A stretch of DNA of 64,000 nt, taken from NCBI GenBank assembly GCA_947034885.2, contig OX344758.2, positions 23,339,067 to 23,403,066 of the forward strand, written 5' to 3'. Numbering within the stretch: position 1 is the first letter of the stretch; each line of letters opens with the position of its first letter. The notes under the pieces are model-generated. The model was given only the letters and a program-made list of their open reading frames with translations. It searched no databases and had not been told where the DNA came from. Below are positions 24,911 to 37,695 of this stretch, piece by piece. The position numbers and the translations under genes are program-made. The stretch is from Thuidium tamariscinum. Its lineage: Eukaryota > Streptophyta > Bryopsida > Hypnales > Thuidiaceae.

Positions 24911-27375
24911 GAATTAGCAACCTTAATTCTCAATTAGGGAAGAGGATTTAGCAACTAACTCACCAACTCTTTCACTCTTGTAGCCTACCTAGTGAGTTTT
25001 CAAACTCAAGCAATGAAGTTGTGAAAATGAAGTGAAGGTTGAAGAAGTTTATACAAATTTTGAAGAAGGTTTGAAGTAGATAGGATTTAGACTCAAAATC
25101 TTGGAAGTTCAATATCAACCATTAGTTAGAGATTGAAAAATAATTGACTTGTAAGAGATAAGGGTCAATTATTTTAAAAGCATGATTGTAGCACTTTTCA
25201 AAGTGTTGACTTATAATACAATAATGTAATTGTTGTAAAAGGAATAGGAAGGAAATAGGAATTAGACATACAAGTTGTAAAAAAATTCTCATCTTTAAGC
25301 GGTGAGCAAAAATATCAAACAAGTTTCAACCATGAAAAACAAAGAAAGTAACAACATGCAAGTTCCTCCATCCATTGAGGTAAAAATCTAAAACATTTGT
25401 AACTTAAACAATTTCAAAGTAGGACACGTTTATTAGAGCACCCGAATTAGAAGTGTGATTCAAAAGTCAAAGATAGAGTTTTTTCTTAGATATAGAGTAA
25501 TAATAATGTAGAACTATCTTTTAACTTTTCAAAAACATATTATACTTAGAATTTGAACTTAAAATGAGTAAGATAGGTCCGGATGAAGTTTAGGCATTAG
25601 AATGGAGGAAAAGTAGTTAGGAAAAGGAAAAGTACACGAAGTAGAGTAAAGTTGATAAAAAAATAACAACACTATTAAGAAAAGAAAACTCCTAAATTTA
25701 ATTTACTAAGTGGTAGAAAATCATGGATGAAGTTTGAAATATCGATTAGTGGTCAAACTTCATCTGCTCATAACTTTTGCTAGGAAAGTCCAAATAACTT
25801 GAGTCTTATTTTTCTGAAATGAATATAAACTAATTTACAAGAATATGTATTGAACTTTAGTTTGAGAAACACTTGACTAGATAATCACAACGGGCTAATT
25901 AGGGGCCAAAAAACCCCCTAAAAACCTAATTTAGGATTAATTAAGGTCATTTTCTTTTTATTAACCATATAAAGATCCATTGCTTGAAAGGCACAATGGA
26001 CTAACATGTAAACATCCAATTCATAACTTAAAAATAAGAACCTGGTTGTGTTCGTTCGTTTACCAAGGGTGGGTAATCGAGCGCTCACAATTGCTTGAAA
26101 GTAGTTTTATGGGAGATTTGACGGCATTACAAGATTGTGAGTTTCTGGAATAAAGGAACTCTAGAAACTATGCCACATCAACAATTTAATATGGCTAACA
26201 ATATGCCCTGTGAAATATTAATTAATCAATTTTTAGATATTTTAAATAATTATAATTTCAAATTCAATATTTATTTTATTGTTAATTTTTAAAATTTTAA
26301 AATTTTAATATTAATTTTCAAAAATTCAAAAAATTAGGTTGTTAGGATTGATTTGCAGTTTCCGAACAATATAGGGAATTGCTAGGGAAACAACCCCAAA
26401 CCAATCTCTTCTTGTATTCAAATTTTATCTTAGAATGTATTTGGAATCTCATTCTTACATATAAAAAATAGAGGTATATTATAGGTGGGCTAGAAGAGTA
26501 GAAAATACAAAAATTTATAAGAACATTGTTATATATTTATCTCTCTTATATCTCTTCTAACTAGATATGTATTTTTTTAAGGCATTTGTTTGTCCTACAA
26601 ATTTGTAGATTTTGTAAAATCATTCTCTTTAGAACTAAAAGATTAGAAGTTACAAAGATTTGTAAGAGGAGTCTTATACATTTATAAATCTTATACCTCT
26701 ACCATTTAGACATTTTCTTTCTTCAAAAGTTTGTTTAATTGTCTTTTAGATTTGTAGATCTTAAACATTATAAAATCATTTGGTTTAGCATGAATTAGCT
26801 TAGTTATTTGGAAGATTTTAAGAATCTTGTGTAATTGCAAAGATGCACATATTTAGCATCTATGAATACATATACATGTATACAATATCATATACAATTA
26901 ACATAGATGTTGTATCAATTTTGTATAAATAATGATAGTCTTTATATGTGAGTGTAAGAAAGAAGTGCCTTGTCCAAATGACCAATAGAAGGTGCAATAT
27001 TCTCGATAGTTTTGAGGTTCTTCAAATGTTAATATCTTTTTTCAATGGTTTAGCATTTAGAGTTACAAAGGTATGCTATGGAGTTGCAACTTTTTATTGT
27101 TAGTTGTTTACTTGACCTAAATCCCCATTTTAATTACGCCCATCTCAAAGTTTGAGTTCAAATTCCATACAAGCCGTCTAATTTGTAAACATAAATTTAT
27201 AACATTGTCAATTTGATCTTGTCTACATTGACTATAGTAGTTAAGTAATTAGTTCATAATTGAATCTTATAAGGGCTATAATAGTTAAATCTTAGGTTTT
27301 AGGGTTTTTAAGATTTAGGATTACAAAGATATCCTAAACAATTTTGATTTTTTTTAAATTGAAAGGACTTATTAC
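24911..27375. other. intergenic, no gene seen
   Basis: AT-rich; nothing coding recognised. Confidence 0.45.
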
Positions 27376-27379
27376 TCCT

Positions 27380-27411
27380 CCCCCCCCCCCACCCCCCCCC
27401 CCCCCACCCCC
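27380..27411 (+). repeat. poly-C tract
   Basis: Nearly uninterrupted C run with two single A interruptions. A homopolymer of this length is prone to sequencing and assembly length error. Confidence 0.9.
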
Positions 27412-27806
27412 ATTTTTTGAGGTCTATAAATCCAATAATGGAATAAAAGTCCTATATAAGTCTTTAGATTTTGAGATATTAAAGTTTTGACTATTGACTT
27501 AGGGTTTGACTTTGAAATTTGGATTTTGGATTTATAAAAATTATATGATGATAATTTGAATTGAATTGGGAATGAGTATATTGGCATTGATGTTGATTTT
27601 ATTGATGTATATGCTTAATATCTTACAAATAATATGGAACGATTCTACTTTGCCATCTATATAAGAAATTTTTTATTTTTAGGCTTTTAGTGTTGTTTGT
27701 AGATATAATACATTTCTTTCAAGACATTTTCTAGGAAGTTCTTTTTATAATTCTAAATTTGAATTTTTGTTCAATCATATTTACATTTATTTTGAGATCA
27801 AGGATA

Positions 27807-28016
27807 CTAGTGTGTGAGCATGAACATGCAAGCATGTGAGCTTCTAATATGTATATAAGTAGATATACTACCACCTTTGAAGGTGTTTATAGTAAAAATA
27901 CCTATAATAAAAATACACTCTTATCATAGAAGGTTTCTATAGTATATTAAGCACCTATACTATAAGTACATCATCTTTGAGGCTAATAGGCTCACACTTT
28001 TATGCTCACATACTAG
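27807..28016. repeat. short inverted-repeat element, family R3, copy 2
   Basis: Begins CTAGTGTGTGAGCATGAA and ends TATGCTCACATACTAG, inverted relative to each other. The interior AGTAGATAT, AAGGTGTTTATAGTA and ACCTATAAT words match the copy at 1613-1808. Non-coding. Confidence 0.65.
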
Positions 28017-28019
28017 CAA

Positions 28020-29109
28020 CTGTGGTTTTAGGAAGATTTTAATAGATGGCTGAAATCAATTGTAATGTGCCTCAATGCCTATATGTTTCACAAAAAATAG
28101 CTAGTGATACCTCATGTTTGCACTCTCCAAAAGCTTGCCATAGATGCCACATAGTGGCTACATCATTTTTTCATATTTGGGCAATGTCCCCTTTTTTTAA
28201 TGAAAAAATCACTATGAAAATGTGGCATTAATTGTATAAAATAATTATTCAAAAAAAAATTTAATTATCTAAAATATTTATTTTTTTGAAAGTCCAAAAA
28301 AAATCAATAAGGAAATTTTCAAATTCATTAAGAATTTATCATTTACCATCAATGAAAAGAATTTTTGATGGCAAAGTCAATTAGTGATTTCATTGGCATT
28401 TAGTGAAAATGAAGAGTAGAGAGGTTTATTTTACACTGAAATCCATTGTTCATCCATGACAAAGGATGTGGAATAAGTCAAATATAGGAACCCCCAATTG
28501 AAGTAGCACTTCCATATTTTGGAGGACATTCTAGAAGACTTGCCTATGTTTTATTTGATGTTTAGAAAAACATACACATTTCTTATGTCATCCACTTATT
28601 TTTGCTTTGACATTCCTACATTTTTTGTAACATCCAACAAAAATCTACCTTGCATAGGATCAAAATTTAGAACGCACTAGTGTCAATAAAAACATGACCC
28701 GTTTCTCTATAGCACTACAAAAAATATGTGTTTTTTATAGTGTGAGTTACATTTTTGGAGAGTATGAAAGCCAACAATGGATGCATGCTTTAACATCTTG
28801 TCCAAGTACATTAGAATATTTGTTGTTTCATCATGAATGGATGCAAGTACAAGTCAATGTTAATGACATATGTAGTGGTTCAAGACAAATATATTTATCT
28901 AGAGACCAATAAAAAGAATTTAAATTTTTCATCACAAGAATTTATAGTAGATTCCACATTCAATGTTCAAAGATAATATCTTTCAAATAAAATTTGACAC
29001 AAAAGACATTATCCATTTTCTATAAATATAATGTTTTAGGGTCAAAAGACATCTTTTTTGGGTCATTGCAAGAAAAATGGTTCTTTTATTGTAGCATTTG
29101 ACTCTTTAC
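28020..29109. other. intergenic, no gene seen
   Basis: AT-rich. Two short ORFs (28046, 28694) have no recognisable features. Confidence 0.45.
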
Positions 29110-29770
29110 TAGCTATACTATGATCTTTAGGAAAAAGATATTTAAAAATATTTAAAAATATGGATAATTAATGCAATATTAGAATTAAAATGTCACCAAA
29201 ATTTGAGACCTAAAAAAATGTAGGTCAAAAGTTATTTACAAAATAAGATAATCTAGTTTTGAAGACAATAGACACTTTGATGTTTTTATTTGTAAAAAAT
29301 AGGAAAAACAATTTTTAAAGGAAATAGAAATTAAGAATTTCATGATGAATGGATTTCACCAAAAGAATGATTTAAAAACCATCTTGAATGTTCAAAAGTG
29401 TATGTGCAAGGAAGCCCTATTAGCAAATGCATAGAGGATACAAAATAATGTTTTTATAAGTTTACTTTATTCAGTATATGCCCACCTAGTGCAAAAATAG
29501 ACTATGGAAATTTCAGCTCTAGATCGTTAATTTTGGATACTAACAAGAAATATTAAAAACCTAAAATTGCAAAGTGTGACAAATTGGCTAGATTTAAATT
29601 TAAAGATAAAATAATTTTTGAATTTTTTTGAAAAATTAAAAATCTCATTGGACCCAAGATTCATATGGAGTATCAAGTTCTACATCTCTGATAGAAATTT
29701 CAAATTAATGAGTTCAAAAGTTATAGTCGATGAAAACTTTGTTATTCCAAATGTGACATAATAGTACTCC
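29110..29770 (-). repeat. R2 family element, diverged copy 2 (inverted)
   Basis: Reverse-complement homology to 56159-56892 and 11180-11950: TTTCACCAAAAGAATGAT (near 29355), AAAGTGTGACAAATTGGCTA (near 29573), and GAAATTTCAAATTAATGAG near the other end. Boundaries approximate; non-coding. Confidence 0.7.
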
Positions 29771-31950
29771 TTGTGTTCCATTAAAAGCTTCTTAATTAGG
29801 GTGATTTATGGTCTTTGCACAAAGAATTTTGAAACCTTTTTAGTGGGACAAAGGGAATGCACGTCTTTTTTGCAATCACCCTACTAGAGTTTTTTTTAAT
29901 TTCAAATTCTTTTGGCCTAATTCATCAATCATGTAGATTTTCATTTCCGTAATCTAATTAGTTTCTTTACAAATTTTAATTCTGTCATTAATCTAATGGT
30001 TATATTTTTGAAGTTCAATGTCTATATATTTTTATGAATTTTAAACAACAACACTTATTAGTCCAATTAGTATATGGTAACTACAATTGTGTCTTATATC
30101 AATCTACTTAAAGTCTAGATTGAACAATATTAGGATGTAAGATATACCAATGAATTGTAGTATCTACCAAATCACATAAATGTTTGCAAGGTGATTTTGT
30201 AGGTGAACATACTCAAGCCTATAATTTCATAGTTACTTTAAATTCTATAATTCTATTATTTCTAATGATTTTTTGAATATCTCTATTATCAATTTCTTCA
30301 CTCATGTTTAGAAGGCAAATTTATTTGAGACTTTAAGAGTGTAGTTGAATAAAATCACTAAGTGAAAGTTGTAATCACTATTACAATTTGTACATTGATA
30401 CAAATCTTCAATTATCAGCCAAACCAAACCATTTTAGATTTTAAATAGACTTAAAACTTCTATCACTAAAAATAAAATAAAATAAAATATTATAACTAAT
30501 GAATTTGCATATGTCATGTTAATATACAATAGACAACAGATGGATTTCACACTACTAGAATTTTGTTCTAATAAACCATAGAAATAGGAGTATACAAAAA
30601 TTTGATCATATTGACTTTTGATTCAAATGGACTATAATATAAATTTTTCTATATTCAAAGAAAAAAATCTGAAAAAATGGATACAACAAACTCATAAAAT
30701 GTTGAATTCATTCCAACAATTTTCATCCAAATAAATCAATCTTATGTCAATAATTGAATTTAGAAAGAATGTTCAATTACATGTTTGAAATTTATTTAAA
30801 TGCATTGATCAGAACAATTGTCAATTTAATATCTTAACTATAAAGATACATAATGAAATTTCAAAATGAAAAGTATAAATTTTCTTTCCATTCCTCCAAA
30901 TTGTATATTTATTGGATTTGTATAAGTCTTCAAAAATTAAAAGGAATAACTAACCTTGTGGGTTAATCGTGAAATACCTTGATGTCTAATCTTTAAATGA
31001 TGAACAAATTGAAAATCACTTTTCTTTTTCATTAAGTTATTGCTCCAATGAAAGTCTTCCTAATTTTTAGAGATACTTTATCAAGTTTTTGTCCTATCTA
31101 AAGATTGGATTTGTTGTTACTTGAATACATATGACTTTTCTAAAATTACAAATGTTGAAGTATGTCAAGTAATTGACAATGCCAAAATTGTGTGTACTCT
31201 GGTTCAAAACCAAATTTGCAAAAATGAGGACATAGAATTAAAGAACCAATTTTTTTTGAAAAGATTACCATATCAAGAAAACCTCATTTCAAATCCATGC
31301 CAACAAATTCTATTAATAAAAAGACAATATTTTACTAATATTTGAATTTGAAAGGAATTCTAAAATTTCTCTCTCAAAATTTATAGAAAAATCTTGGTGA
31401 TAGCATTGGTAAATATAACCATACACATAGAATCTAAAATTCAAAGTCTACAACTTTTCTATGTATCTCAATTCCAAAATATTCTTCCAAATTGTTGATT
31501 TTTCCTAAATCACCAATTCTGGAGAAGACTCTGGATGCTCATGGATTAATCTCTTAATTTGTAGAGTGAACTTTTGTTGCGGATGAACAGAGGCGCAAAG
31601 TAAAGTATTGTGAGAGCAAGACGTCCAAAGCATGTCACGAGCCCAACACTGAACATTGAATGCCGAACAAGAATGGCCTCATCTAAGATAGAACCACCTA
31701 TTCCTGATCAAGGCCCTATATCCTGTTGTATACAGCTATTTCCAACCAAGGCTAAAAGAGATTTCTAATCAAAGCTTGAAATGCATTTTTGCCTCATCTT
31801 CAAAGATGAGACTAATAAGATCATGACACATGTCTCGAAATGTCATAAAGTGTGTGGGAAGTACAAAGTAGGAAAGTAATCTTGACTATGATCTGAATTG
31901 GAAGACTCTAGACATTGGGTATAGGTTCTAAGCACTTTTTGGCTTCCAAA
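29771..31950. other. intergenic, no gene seen
   Basis: AT-rich until about 31.5 kb, where GC content begins to rise towards PGS1. No coding evidence. Confidence 0.45.
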
Positions 31951-32512
31951 AATCATAGTAATTTCAGTTTTGGGAATAAAATTATGAAAAATTTGCAATC
32001 CCATATATTTCCTATCTTTCTACATAAGAAAAATTTACATAGCCTCATATCCGTTCCAGAATTGCTTAAGTGATTGGGTAACGACTGACGGACGAGAACA
32101 AGGATGAAGAAACAGGGTTTCGTGAGGGCTTCGTCCAAAGCCAAGTCCGGGGATACGGAAAGCCACACTCTCTTTGCCCCTTGAGACCCCTTGCACTACC
32201 TCCTTCTTCAGCAGTCCCTGCCTCCTCTCTATCTGTGCAAGTCCATGCGAAACTGGATCGATTTCATTATGCAGACCTGGCGAGACACTCTTCCACACGC
32301 AGCAGAGTTTTCGATTTCGTGCTGGAAGCCTTCGAGATGAGGTTTTGCTCGCCATTGCGGAGGTTTCGGCCTCGGGACCCGATTTGGGGGCATGACGATG
32401 TCTACTGCCTGACGCATTCCTGATTTCGGGATTGCAACAATCCGTGACCCATTTGTGACCGATCCATTGATGGATTTCGGATTTTGAATTCGGGGATTTG
32501 TGGATTTGTGGC
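31951..32512 (+). promoter_or_regulatory. probable PGS1 promoter and 5' UTR
   Basis: A sharp switch from AT-rich to GC-balanced sequence precedes the PGS1 ATG. Overlapping ORFs on both strands here look like shadows of GC-rich sequence. No TATA box is evident and the transcription start is unknown. Confidence 0.4.
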
Positions 32513-35500
32513 ATGAGGAGAATGGCGATTAGATCGGGGGTTTGGAGGTTGGGCTGGCGAGGTTTGATTCGCAGTGAGTTCGGCCGAGTTGTGCGTCATA
32601 TGGAGACGGGCACGAGCTGGACAAGCGCGGCCGTGCAGCCCTCTGAGACGGAGGTGCTCCAGTCGCTGGTGGGCGGGATGACGAAGCATGCCCGCGGCTT
32701 CCCGATCCGAGGCGACAGCGTGGAGATTCTGGAAACGCCGTCGCAGTTCTACAATGTGCTTCTGCAAGGCGTCCGCAACGCGCGTTCAAGGGTCGTCATT
32801 GCCTCGCTCTATATCGGCACGGGCACGCTGGAGCAAGAGCTGGTTGGTTCTTCTCCCCTCTTCCTGTCTTTCTGTCTTGCCTACACTCCATACTATGTAA
32901 GAGGCTGGCAACCATGCATGGAGTGGGGGAGCAAGGCAAAATGTAGAAGAATGAATACTTAGTTGATGCCGAACGTCAAAGCACCTTCTTAAGGGACACC
33001 GGTTTCATCGATCATCAGGTTTCTGTAGTAAGTGTTCGTATAACTGATCATCCTTCGTCATTGTAGAGTTCGTGGCTTCGCAGACTGCATGGAGTGAAAT
33101 CACGTTGCCTGTAGCTTTCAGATGAACCGCTTGCGTTTGGCATCCCCTCCCCTCCCATCTCATCCCAATTCATCACGAAAGTCGAAACTGCTTGAATGAA
33201 AGTGGAATTGCTATGGAATCCAGATTTGCACCCTATCACTCCTCGAGAGTCAAGATGAGACCTACATCACTTGATTCCTTTCCTAATTTGCAATTGCTGA
33301 AATTATATAGAATGATAGATTCGATGGACAGGGGCGTAGCAACCGCGGTACTAACAATATCATCGAAGATGTGTGTATTTCAATGTCTATCTCAATATCA
33401 TTTAAATACTGCCTTAGCGTAAGTCTAGAATCCGTATGGAATTCATATTGGACACATTACAGAACTTCTCGTTTTCCTGTATTATGTCTATCATTCTTGA
33501 ATCTTTGCATGAATATAGATGCACATTCTCTCTTGTAAGGCGCTGTAGGACTTCAGGAGTGAAAGATTCTTATCTTCTCTGCTACTTTGTTTGCTTTTTA
33601 TTATATAATCTTAGCCCAGGCTTTCTCCACGCTGAGGAAGCGCAGAACAGCTCTTAAGGTCAGTAACGGCAGCTGGATGTCATTGCAGATTCGCTCGCGA
33701 GGAAACCTCACCTGCAGGTGACCATTCTGTGCGATGCGTTGCGCACCACGCGACCCTCCTCCGAGGCCTCCGACATGTACCCTTCCAGCGCAGCCATGCT
33801 GTCCAACATCCTGCTCTCCGACCGAGCGCCCTGGCGAAAAGCCAGCACCTGGGACCGGCCCAAGGAGCCCGTACGAGTGGCGCTGTACCACACGCCCATG
33901 CTGAGCCAAGGGCTGAAAAGGCTCCTCCCTGCAAGGGCGCAAGAGATCGTCGGAGTCTGCCACCTCAAAGCCTTTGTGTTCGACGACAATGTCATCATGA
34001 CGGGCGCTAACATGAGCACCTCCTACTTCACGGCACGCCAAGACAGGTAGGGAACGATCGAGCCATTGATTAGTTGTAAGCAATTGATTGAATTTGTAGG
34101 AGTTCTTGCATCGAAAAAAGATACTTACTTGCTTACATCTAAAGTGAAGGTGACAATAGCTGCATCGAAAATGAATGGGAGGAAGGTTGAGTAGGAGTAG
34201 CTTCAGGAACAGTCTCTTGTAGCACAGGTGCTTGTTTCTTCTTCCTAAGCTTCGTGAGTCTTATTTTCACAATGAAAAGTGCTCTTGGTGGAAAGGTTTA
34301 AATGAAAAGATGAATGCAATGAGATCTTATTTGATGTTGCTGAGCTTCGGAATCTTGGACAATGAAGCAACATATAATGTAGGATATTTATATTTAGATA
34401 TGCATTTCAATTGAGGATGTAAGAAGGGATTTCTTTTGAGATAAGAGCAAGAAGATGCATGTTGAAAAACTTTCATTTATAAATCATAGGTTTCATAGAC
34501 AAATTATCAATCTGAGTGATTGCAGTAAATCCCTTGGTCCAAATTCGATTTTTAAAATTATTTTCTTACTATCGTTAAATTTGACTGTCTTGCTGCAACT
34601 TCTTTTTAGTTTATTGAGTATTTATTATGAGCCAAGACGGGCCTATTTTGCCAAGGTCCCTCGCTTACAAAATGCTTGTTGACAGGTACCTCTGCTTTCC
34701 CGACTGCAAGAACCTGGCCTCCCATTTCTGCTCCTTGATCAACACGGTGGCGTTGTACTCGTACACTCTGGATGCCACGGGCGAGCTCCAGCCACGGTCT
34801 GCGCACTTGGATCCCGTGACGGAGTCCGACTTGTTCTGTTCCGAGATGTCTGATTCTGTGAAGGACTTGACGTCGCCGTCGTTGTCGGTGGCCGCCGTGG
34901 AAGGGGTGGACACGTGGGTGTTCCCCACAGTGCAAATGGGACCTCTTGGCATCCGGCAAGATGAACAGGCCTTGTTGTGGCTACTGAAGCAGCTCCCCAG
35001 TGGCGCTGACCTGCATTTGTCCTCACCCTACTTCAACTTGACACCCGCATATGAGGAGGCCATTCTGGAAGCGGCTCGCGAGAAAGCTGTGCATATTCTC
35101 ACTGGATCCCCGAAGGTAATCTTCGGCTCTTTCCTTATCAATTCAAATCTTCTGGCGAGTCTTTTCTATTTGGTGTTAGAGAATTCACCCCCAAGGTACT
35201 CTAGAAAACCTAGCCCTGCTACAATTGGCGTGGTTTACGTTAGAACTGCCTTCAGTAGCGCTTCAATTGGCAGGGTTTTCCACAACTAAGTGTTCTACAA
35301 TTCCTCTTGAAGATTTTTCTAGTATTGACAGGTTGAAGACTGTGCTGCCTGCTTTGCTTGCATTCATTTATAGAAGCAAAGAGCAATTTTCTCTCTAGTA
35401 CAGTACAGCCTGCACTGCCTAGGTTAGGCAGCTCTCACTTGCCTTCATTTTTGGAAATCCAATACCTTGATTTACCGATCCGATGCATGGCGTGATTAGC

Positions 35501-36245
35501 CTTAAACGCCCAGTATTGGACCTCATGTTTTTTCTTGGCACCTTTGAGTAGGTCGTACGGAAGCTTTCATTTGTGCAATTTGACCTACACTAGCCATGTT
35601 CTTCACTGCGTTCTAGTGATGTAAAAGCAGGCCCCATCCAAATGCTATCATTGTCCCCATTGTGACCAATTCAATGGTTTCTCTTAAAACCACGAATTCC
35701 TAGACTTTCGAGACTGAAGTAAGACGCTTTGCTGCTGGAGGTACCATTAACAAGCCCGCTTTGCCTTGCCCTGACCTGACCTGCAGGCAAATGGCTTTTA
35801 CGGCTCCTCCGGAATCTCAGGGTTCATCCCGCTCGCCTACTCTCTGCTGGAGCAGCGTCTGCACAACCGAGCCCTGGCCATGGACAGGAACGACAAGGAG
35901 AAAATGCAGGAGACGAGCAGGGGACTGAGTATCCACGAGTATGAAAGGCTGGGGTGGACGTTTCATGCCAAGGGGTTGTGGTGCAGCCTGCCGGGGTCCG
36001 AGGACGGGCCTAGTGTGTCTCTGGTGGGGAGCTCCAACTGGGGGTACCGGTCCCGGGACCGAGACTTGGAGGCGCAGCTCTTGCTCTTCACAATGGCGCC
36101 CCGCCTGCAGCAGCAGCTGGAGCGCGAGCGGGATGACTTGTTTGTGCGCGCGTCCAAAGTCACCTCCAGTCTCTTCTGTGGGCCTGACCGACAGGCAGGC
36201 CGGTTCGCCGCGCTTGCCGTGGACTTCGTGAAACCGTGGTTGTAA
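32513..36245 (+). CDS. PGS1: phosphatidylglycerophosphate synthase, PLD superfamily (PGS1)
   Basis: Exons 32513-32842, 33673-34046, 34686-35115 and 35787-36245; phases agree and give 530 aa (human PGS1 is about 556). The enzyme transfers a phosphatidyl group from CDP-diacylglycerol to glycerol-3-phosphate, giving phosphatidylglycerophosphate for phosphatidylglycerol and cardiolipin in mitochondria. The N-terminus (MRRMAIRSGVWRLGWRG) is arginine-rich without acidic residues, typical of a mitochondrial presequence. First HKD motif: HLKAFVFDD, H207, K209, D214. Second: HAKGLW at H438, K440, followed by VSLVGSSNWGYRSRDRDLEAQ, as in animal PGS1. Start chosen at the first of two in-frame ATGs (32513, 32522). 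Exons are GC-rich. Convergent with RPC5. Seed plants use the unrelated CDP-alcohol phosphotransferase type PGP1/PGP2 for this step, so a PLD-type gene in a plant-like genome is notable. Confidence 0.93.
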
Positions 36246-37695
36246 GCCGGTCAGTCCGTCCGTCCAATATAACTTATCACAAGATACTGTTGGACCATTA
36301 ATGTTATCTTTCCCACTGCACAAACATCGCTAGATAGATAGATAGATAGACTCTTTCATCTTTCTTGCCCTTCTTTTGGGACTGAAGGAAGAACTGAAAA
36401 CAATTGAAGCAAAGAATTTTGCATTGCAAATAAAGGTGTCAAAGCTGCAACTAAATTGAATGATGATCTGTGCCACCTCATAATTTTAATTACGTAGTAA
36501 AAAATTTCTTCGAGACATAGATTTCCGGCCAGTGTGCAGAAACTATTCAAAGAACGTGAAAAAGTTCACTATTTCACCTGTGTTGCAGGATTCATCTGCT
36601 TCACCTAGCAGTCAAATATTGGAAGATATTGTTTTTTTTCAGTTTTTAGTTTTTATAGACGTGAGCAGTTTCAATCTAAATCCAATGGTGAGAGATTGGC
36701 AGTTACGAGGATTGCGGATGAATATCAGACCTTACTTTGCACTCCTGACCTGATTATTTTCAAACAATTTTAGGAGCAAGCTCCTGGTGTATGATGCACT
36801 ATCCATTGTGGCCTCATGATATTCTGAGCAAGATTGACACTCATTATTTGCCTCAAGTCTTACGGTCGGGGGCTCTATGGGTTATAGCTAGAGTGGTGCT
36901 GGAGTTAGATCACACATCTGTCAACGTGGTTGGTTTTAGACTCGCATTCACAGAAAGGATTCCTGAGGCACGTAGGAAAAAAATATGGATGAGCCTGGCC
37001 GCTTTCACCCTCCACCCGGAAGCACAGAACCCGCAGACGGCATGAATTTCTTCGGAGGGTTCTCATTTTCTTTAACTGAACGAGTTGCTAAGAGGCGCTA
37101 GTTAATTTTTTCAGAGGCATCGTGTGTAAATTTGAAACTCTCCCTAAGCATCTAAAAGAGTATTAAGTTACTTCAGCGGTGGACTGACTGGAGAGGTACC
37201 TTCCTGTAAACTTCAAAAAATGTCAAACTTAGTGGGAATATACTAAAGTCAAGTTTATTCCACCATGATCATGATCTAGTTCACGACACTTCTTTAGCTA
37301 TAAAACACTTGCGCTTCCTCGGCGCACTTGTCCTCGATGCAGTTGCGAGTTCCCGTGCACACAGCGCAGGGACCACTATTATGGGCAGTGAAAATTTGAC
37401 AAAGCAAAACACAAAATGACAACCATCACAGCAAGAAAACGGCATGTTTATGCAATTTAACCCTGTAAGAACGCGGGTCCCCATGACTAAGGTAGTCTCC
37501 AAAATTCTCCGATTATTGGACCAATAGGTGCATTCTCTTTATTTGCAGTCAACGGTGAAGTCATTTATCGGACCATTCTGGTCCGCTGCGTCCTTACAGA
37601 GTTAAACGTGCCAAATAGGCTTTCTATTAACACACCTCGGGTTTCTCAATATAAGAACACAAAAAATCGATCAAAAAATAGGGACCACAGTCTAA
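36246..37695. other. region between convergent PGS1 and RPC5
   Basis: Must hold both 3' UTRs. It contains a (TAGA)n microsatellite. The 84-codon ORF at 36791 has no recognised homology and is not called. Confidence 0.5.
36331..36350 (+). repeat. (TAGA)5 microsatellite
   Basis: Five perfect TAGA units about 90 bp after the PGS1 stop, probably within its 3' UTR. Confidence 0.9.

Noticed and set aside
32035-32423. Overlapping ORFs on both strands before PGS1
   Set aside because: All frames are open by GC-rich composition; no motif, and the region is better read as promoter and 5' UTR.
33601-34083. 160-codon minus-strand ORF across PGS1 exon 2
   Set aside because: Antisense shadow of the HKD-containing exon.
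34606-34959. Minus-strand ORFs across PGS1 exon 3
   Set aside because: Antisense shadow of a GC-rich exon.
35817-36323. 168-codon minus-strand ORF across PGS1 exon 4
   Set aside because: Antisense shadow; no independent motif.
36791-37045. 84-codon ORF between PGS1 and RPC5
   Set aside because: No recognised domain, no splice partner, and it lies where 3' UTRs are expected.
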